Shown here piece after piece: positions 62,746-64,000 of a stretch of 64,000 nucleotides of DNA. A program made the translations under genes and the position numbers. How positions within the stretch are numbered: the first letter of the stretch is position 1; each line of letters opens with the position of its first letter. The DNA is from Typha latifolia (taxonomy: Eukaryota; Streptophyta; Magnoliopsida; Poales; Typhaceae): assembly GCA_019914945.1 (NCBI GenBank), contig CM034102.1, forward strand, positions 13,505,501-13,569,500. Direction: 5' to 3'. The notes under the pieces were generated by a model. It was not told where the DNA came from, ran no database searches, and saw only the letters and a program-made list of their open reading frames with translations.

Positions 62746-64000
62746 GACTTCTACCCACTCGTCCTTCCCTACCTCTAGCCATCTCTAATCCCTGTACGAC
62801 CTTCGTCTTTCTTCTAGTCATTAGCACCCTACCCACATCCACATACCACTACCACCTCCTTGCTGAGCCACCATTACCACCACCATCTCCTTGCTGAGCC
62901 ACCATCACCATCACCATCACCATCACCATCACCATCACCCTCTACAACCAACCATCATCTTGTTCAAGACTCTCTACCAGCCCCAACCCACAGCCACCAT
63001 CACCCTATTCTAGCGGCCGTCACTACCACTAGACATAGCCAGTTTGTCAGTCGTGTCCATATCCTAACACCTCCATCCTTGAGTCACCGCCCTAAAATCC
63101 TAGCTAGGGTTACCACCCTCTAGGTTGGCCATGCCCCAGCCTCGGATGCGCCCAAGCCGTAGCCAGCCCAGCCCTAGCTCGCTAGAGCAATCCCACGAAC
63201 CCATTCCAAGGCTTCCTTGTTCTCGGGCGTTGTCCAAGCCCATAACCTTAACCAAATTCTAGCCCACCTCTTACTAAGGTCCAGTTTTGGGGAGACACTT
63301 TGAGGCTTGGACTCGCATACCAAGGTCCAAGACATGCCAAAAACCCAAGTTGCAGGCCATCAGCCCAAACTGAGCTCCACTCAGGTTTACCCACCATGTC
63401 CATCCCCCTTCCACTAATTCTCCTGAGTCAAGTCTTGCCTTAAGCCTACCTAGGGTCGTTCCACATCCCTTCAACCATGCAGGTCTCACAGACTTTCCAC
63501 GTATAGATCGAGGCATGCACCTTGGCCTACCTAGGGTTCATCTGCAGTACCCGAGCCTTGTCTGCTATGTTCCTTGAGCCTTGTGCTGCCCCAGGATTCC
63601 TTAGGGTCCATCCACTTCCAGTCGGTCATCTTCTACCTCTGGACATACTCCTCACAGCTAGAGATGCACCTGTGACCGCCTTCAGTCCTGCGAGCGTGTC
63701 CAGGCCAGATCTGAGCCCAAATTTGCTTCCAGTCTTGGTGTAGCCTAGATTGGATACTCCCAAGCATATGGATCGCATAAAATATACATTACTTTCTTTT
63801 ACTTCAGATTATAGGAATTTTAGTTGATTTGTCATATTTACATCTATTTACTGAATTAGTGGTACATGTGTTTTATACTTTTATTCTCATTTTGAAGTGG
63901 ATAAGAAAGTCTTTGAATGGATGCCTTGGAAAGTGTCTGTCTGCTTAGTTACAGTACCTTTGGATGCAATGGAAAACCTTTTCCTTCTTTGCAGAGCAAC
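54623..64000 (+). CDS. Kelch-repeat (galactose oxidase-like beta-propeller) protein, 5' part, runs off the right edge
   Basis: Exons: 54623-54791, 61237-61386, 61631-61798, and the first six bases of exon 4 at 63995-64000. Phases agree across GT/AG junctions and give 162 codons plus one base. Each exon encodes about one kelch blade: RWGHTCNTI with YVFGGYGADK and VHVFDT; then RDSHSCTTVGSKLFVFGG with LKDLHILDT; then REGHTAVLVDRRIFIFGG with YYNDLFMLDT. The alternating double-glycine, aromatic and tryptophan pattern defines kelch. The set resembles Arabidopsis At1g18610/At1g74150-type galactose oxidase/kelch proteins (from memory), so function is little known. The first exon starts MWWEAVRPTGRAGEV. 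Intron 1 is 6.4 kb and intron 3 is 2.2 kb; both hold mobile elements. The exon 2 acceptor was chosen by phase. Confidence 0.88.
55690..56405. mobile_element. TATCGG-rich non-autonomous element, copy 1
   Basis: The ends carry variants of the motifs GATACATACCGAC and TATTGGTATCGACTGATAC around AT-rich filler. A second copy lies at about 57,970-58,710. Borders are approximate, and no transposase is seen. Confidence 0.45.
57110..57470. mobile_element. MITE related to the 41.5-kb element
   Basis: Shares AAATACTATTCATCAAAATT, CTATCCCATCA and AAATCAAATCAAAA with 41,521-41,908 in the same order. The interior is non-coding. Confidence 0.65.
57970..58710. mobile_element. TATCGG-rich non-autonomous element, copy 2
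   Basis: Starts near TTGTATCGGGATCGAGATCG and ends with GGCCAATACC and GATCCGGATCGGCTG motifs, flanking about 500 bp of AT-rich DNA. It resembles copy 1 in motif and layout. Confidence 0.45.
60343..60384. repeat. (TA)n microsatellite
   Basis: About 42 bp of TA repeats in kelch intron 1. Confidence 0.95.
62402..62616. repeat. 107-bp tandem duplication
   Basis: The block beginning TTTAATAGTTGCTTATTGTA at 62,408 recurs at 62,515 with a handful of differences. Confidence 0.92.
62692..62740. repeat. (TC)n microsatellite
   Basis: About 49 bp of TC repeats in kelch intron 3. Confidence 0.95.

Larger units (their letters stand above)
62316..63735. mobile_element. Probable solo LTR or LTR fragment in kelch intron 3
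   Basis: From TGTTATAGTCTGG onward the composition changes to GC-richer, CT- and CCACCAT-rich sequence, with a TATA-like CTCTATATAAGTG near 62,630. This resembles plant LTRs, including those at 5.1 and 14.4 kb. No second copy or target duplication was found, so this is tentative. Confidence 0.35.

Noticed and set aside
62860..63123. 87-codon ORF rich in His, Pro and Ser
   Set aside because: Produced by CACCAT repeats in the probable LTR of kelch intron 3.

Overview
The window is nuclear DNA from a flowering plant, almost certainly a monocot. It has split genes with canonical GT/AG introns, a plant tRNA-Asp, a nuclear copy of plastid DNA, and many LTR retrotransposons and MITEs. The very long introns (6 to 12 kb) would suit a palm-like genome, but the species is inference only.

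Left half (1-37,180): two MADS-box genes on the minus strand in tail-to-head tandem. The downstream gene is an AP1/FUL (SQUA) gene, of which only exon 1 (253-437) lies in the window. About 3.7 kb upstream of its start codon is the end of a SEPALLATA-type (LOFSEP/AGL2-like) gene whose eight exons run from 37,177 down to 4,089. I rebuilt all eight exons from splice signals, phase and family motifs; they give an intact 244-residue frame over 33 kb. Intron 6 holds a 9.9 kb Ty3/gypsy element (5,098-14,958, perfect 5-bp target duplication). Nested in that element are a second LTR element, a plastid atpF-atpA fragment and a non-autonomous hAT element with a perfect 8-bp target duplication. Intron 1 holds a degenerate Ty1/copia element, an antisense gypsy derivative and a TIR element. 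Introns 2 and 4 hold tandem repeats and a large foldback.

Middle (37,180-50,680): mostly AT-rich intergenic DNA with MITEs and microsatellites. It contains one single-exon gene resembling BIG GRAIN 1-like proteins (46,201-46,869) and a tRNA-Asp(GUC) gene (48,477-48,548). A MITE abuts the SEP promoter, and its terminal repeat supplies the best TATA box.

Right (50,680-64,000), plus strand: a complete six-exon COBRA-like gene of the COBL4/BC1 clade (439 residues, secondary-wall cellulose), then the first three exons and the first bases of exon 4 of a kelch-repeat gene that runs off the end. The kelch introns contain MITEs, paired TATCGG-rich elements and a probable LTR.

The genes do not form one pathway. 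The two MADS genes act together in floral meristem and organ identity; COBL4 acts in wall biosynthesis. I found no clearly new biological system. The most notable points are the retained SEP-AP1/FUL tandem, the MITE-derived TATA box, and the plastid insert flanked by duplicated LTR sequence.
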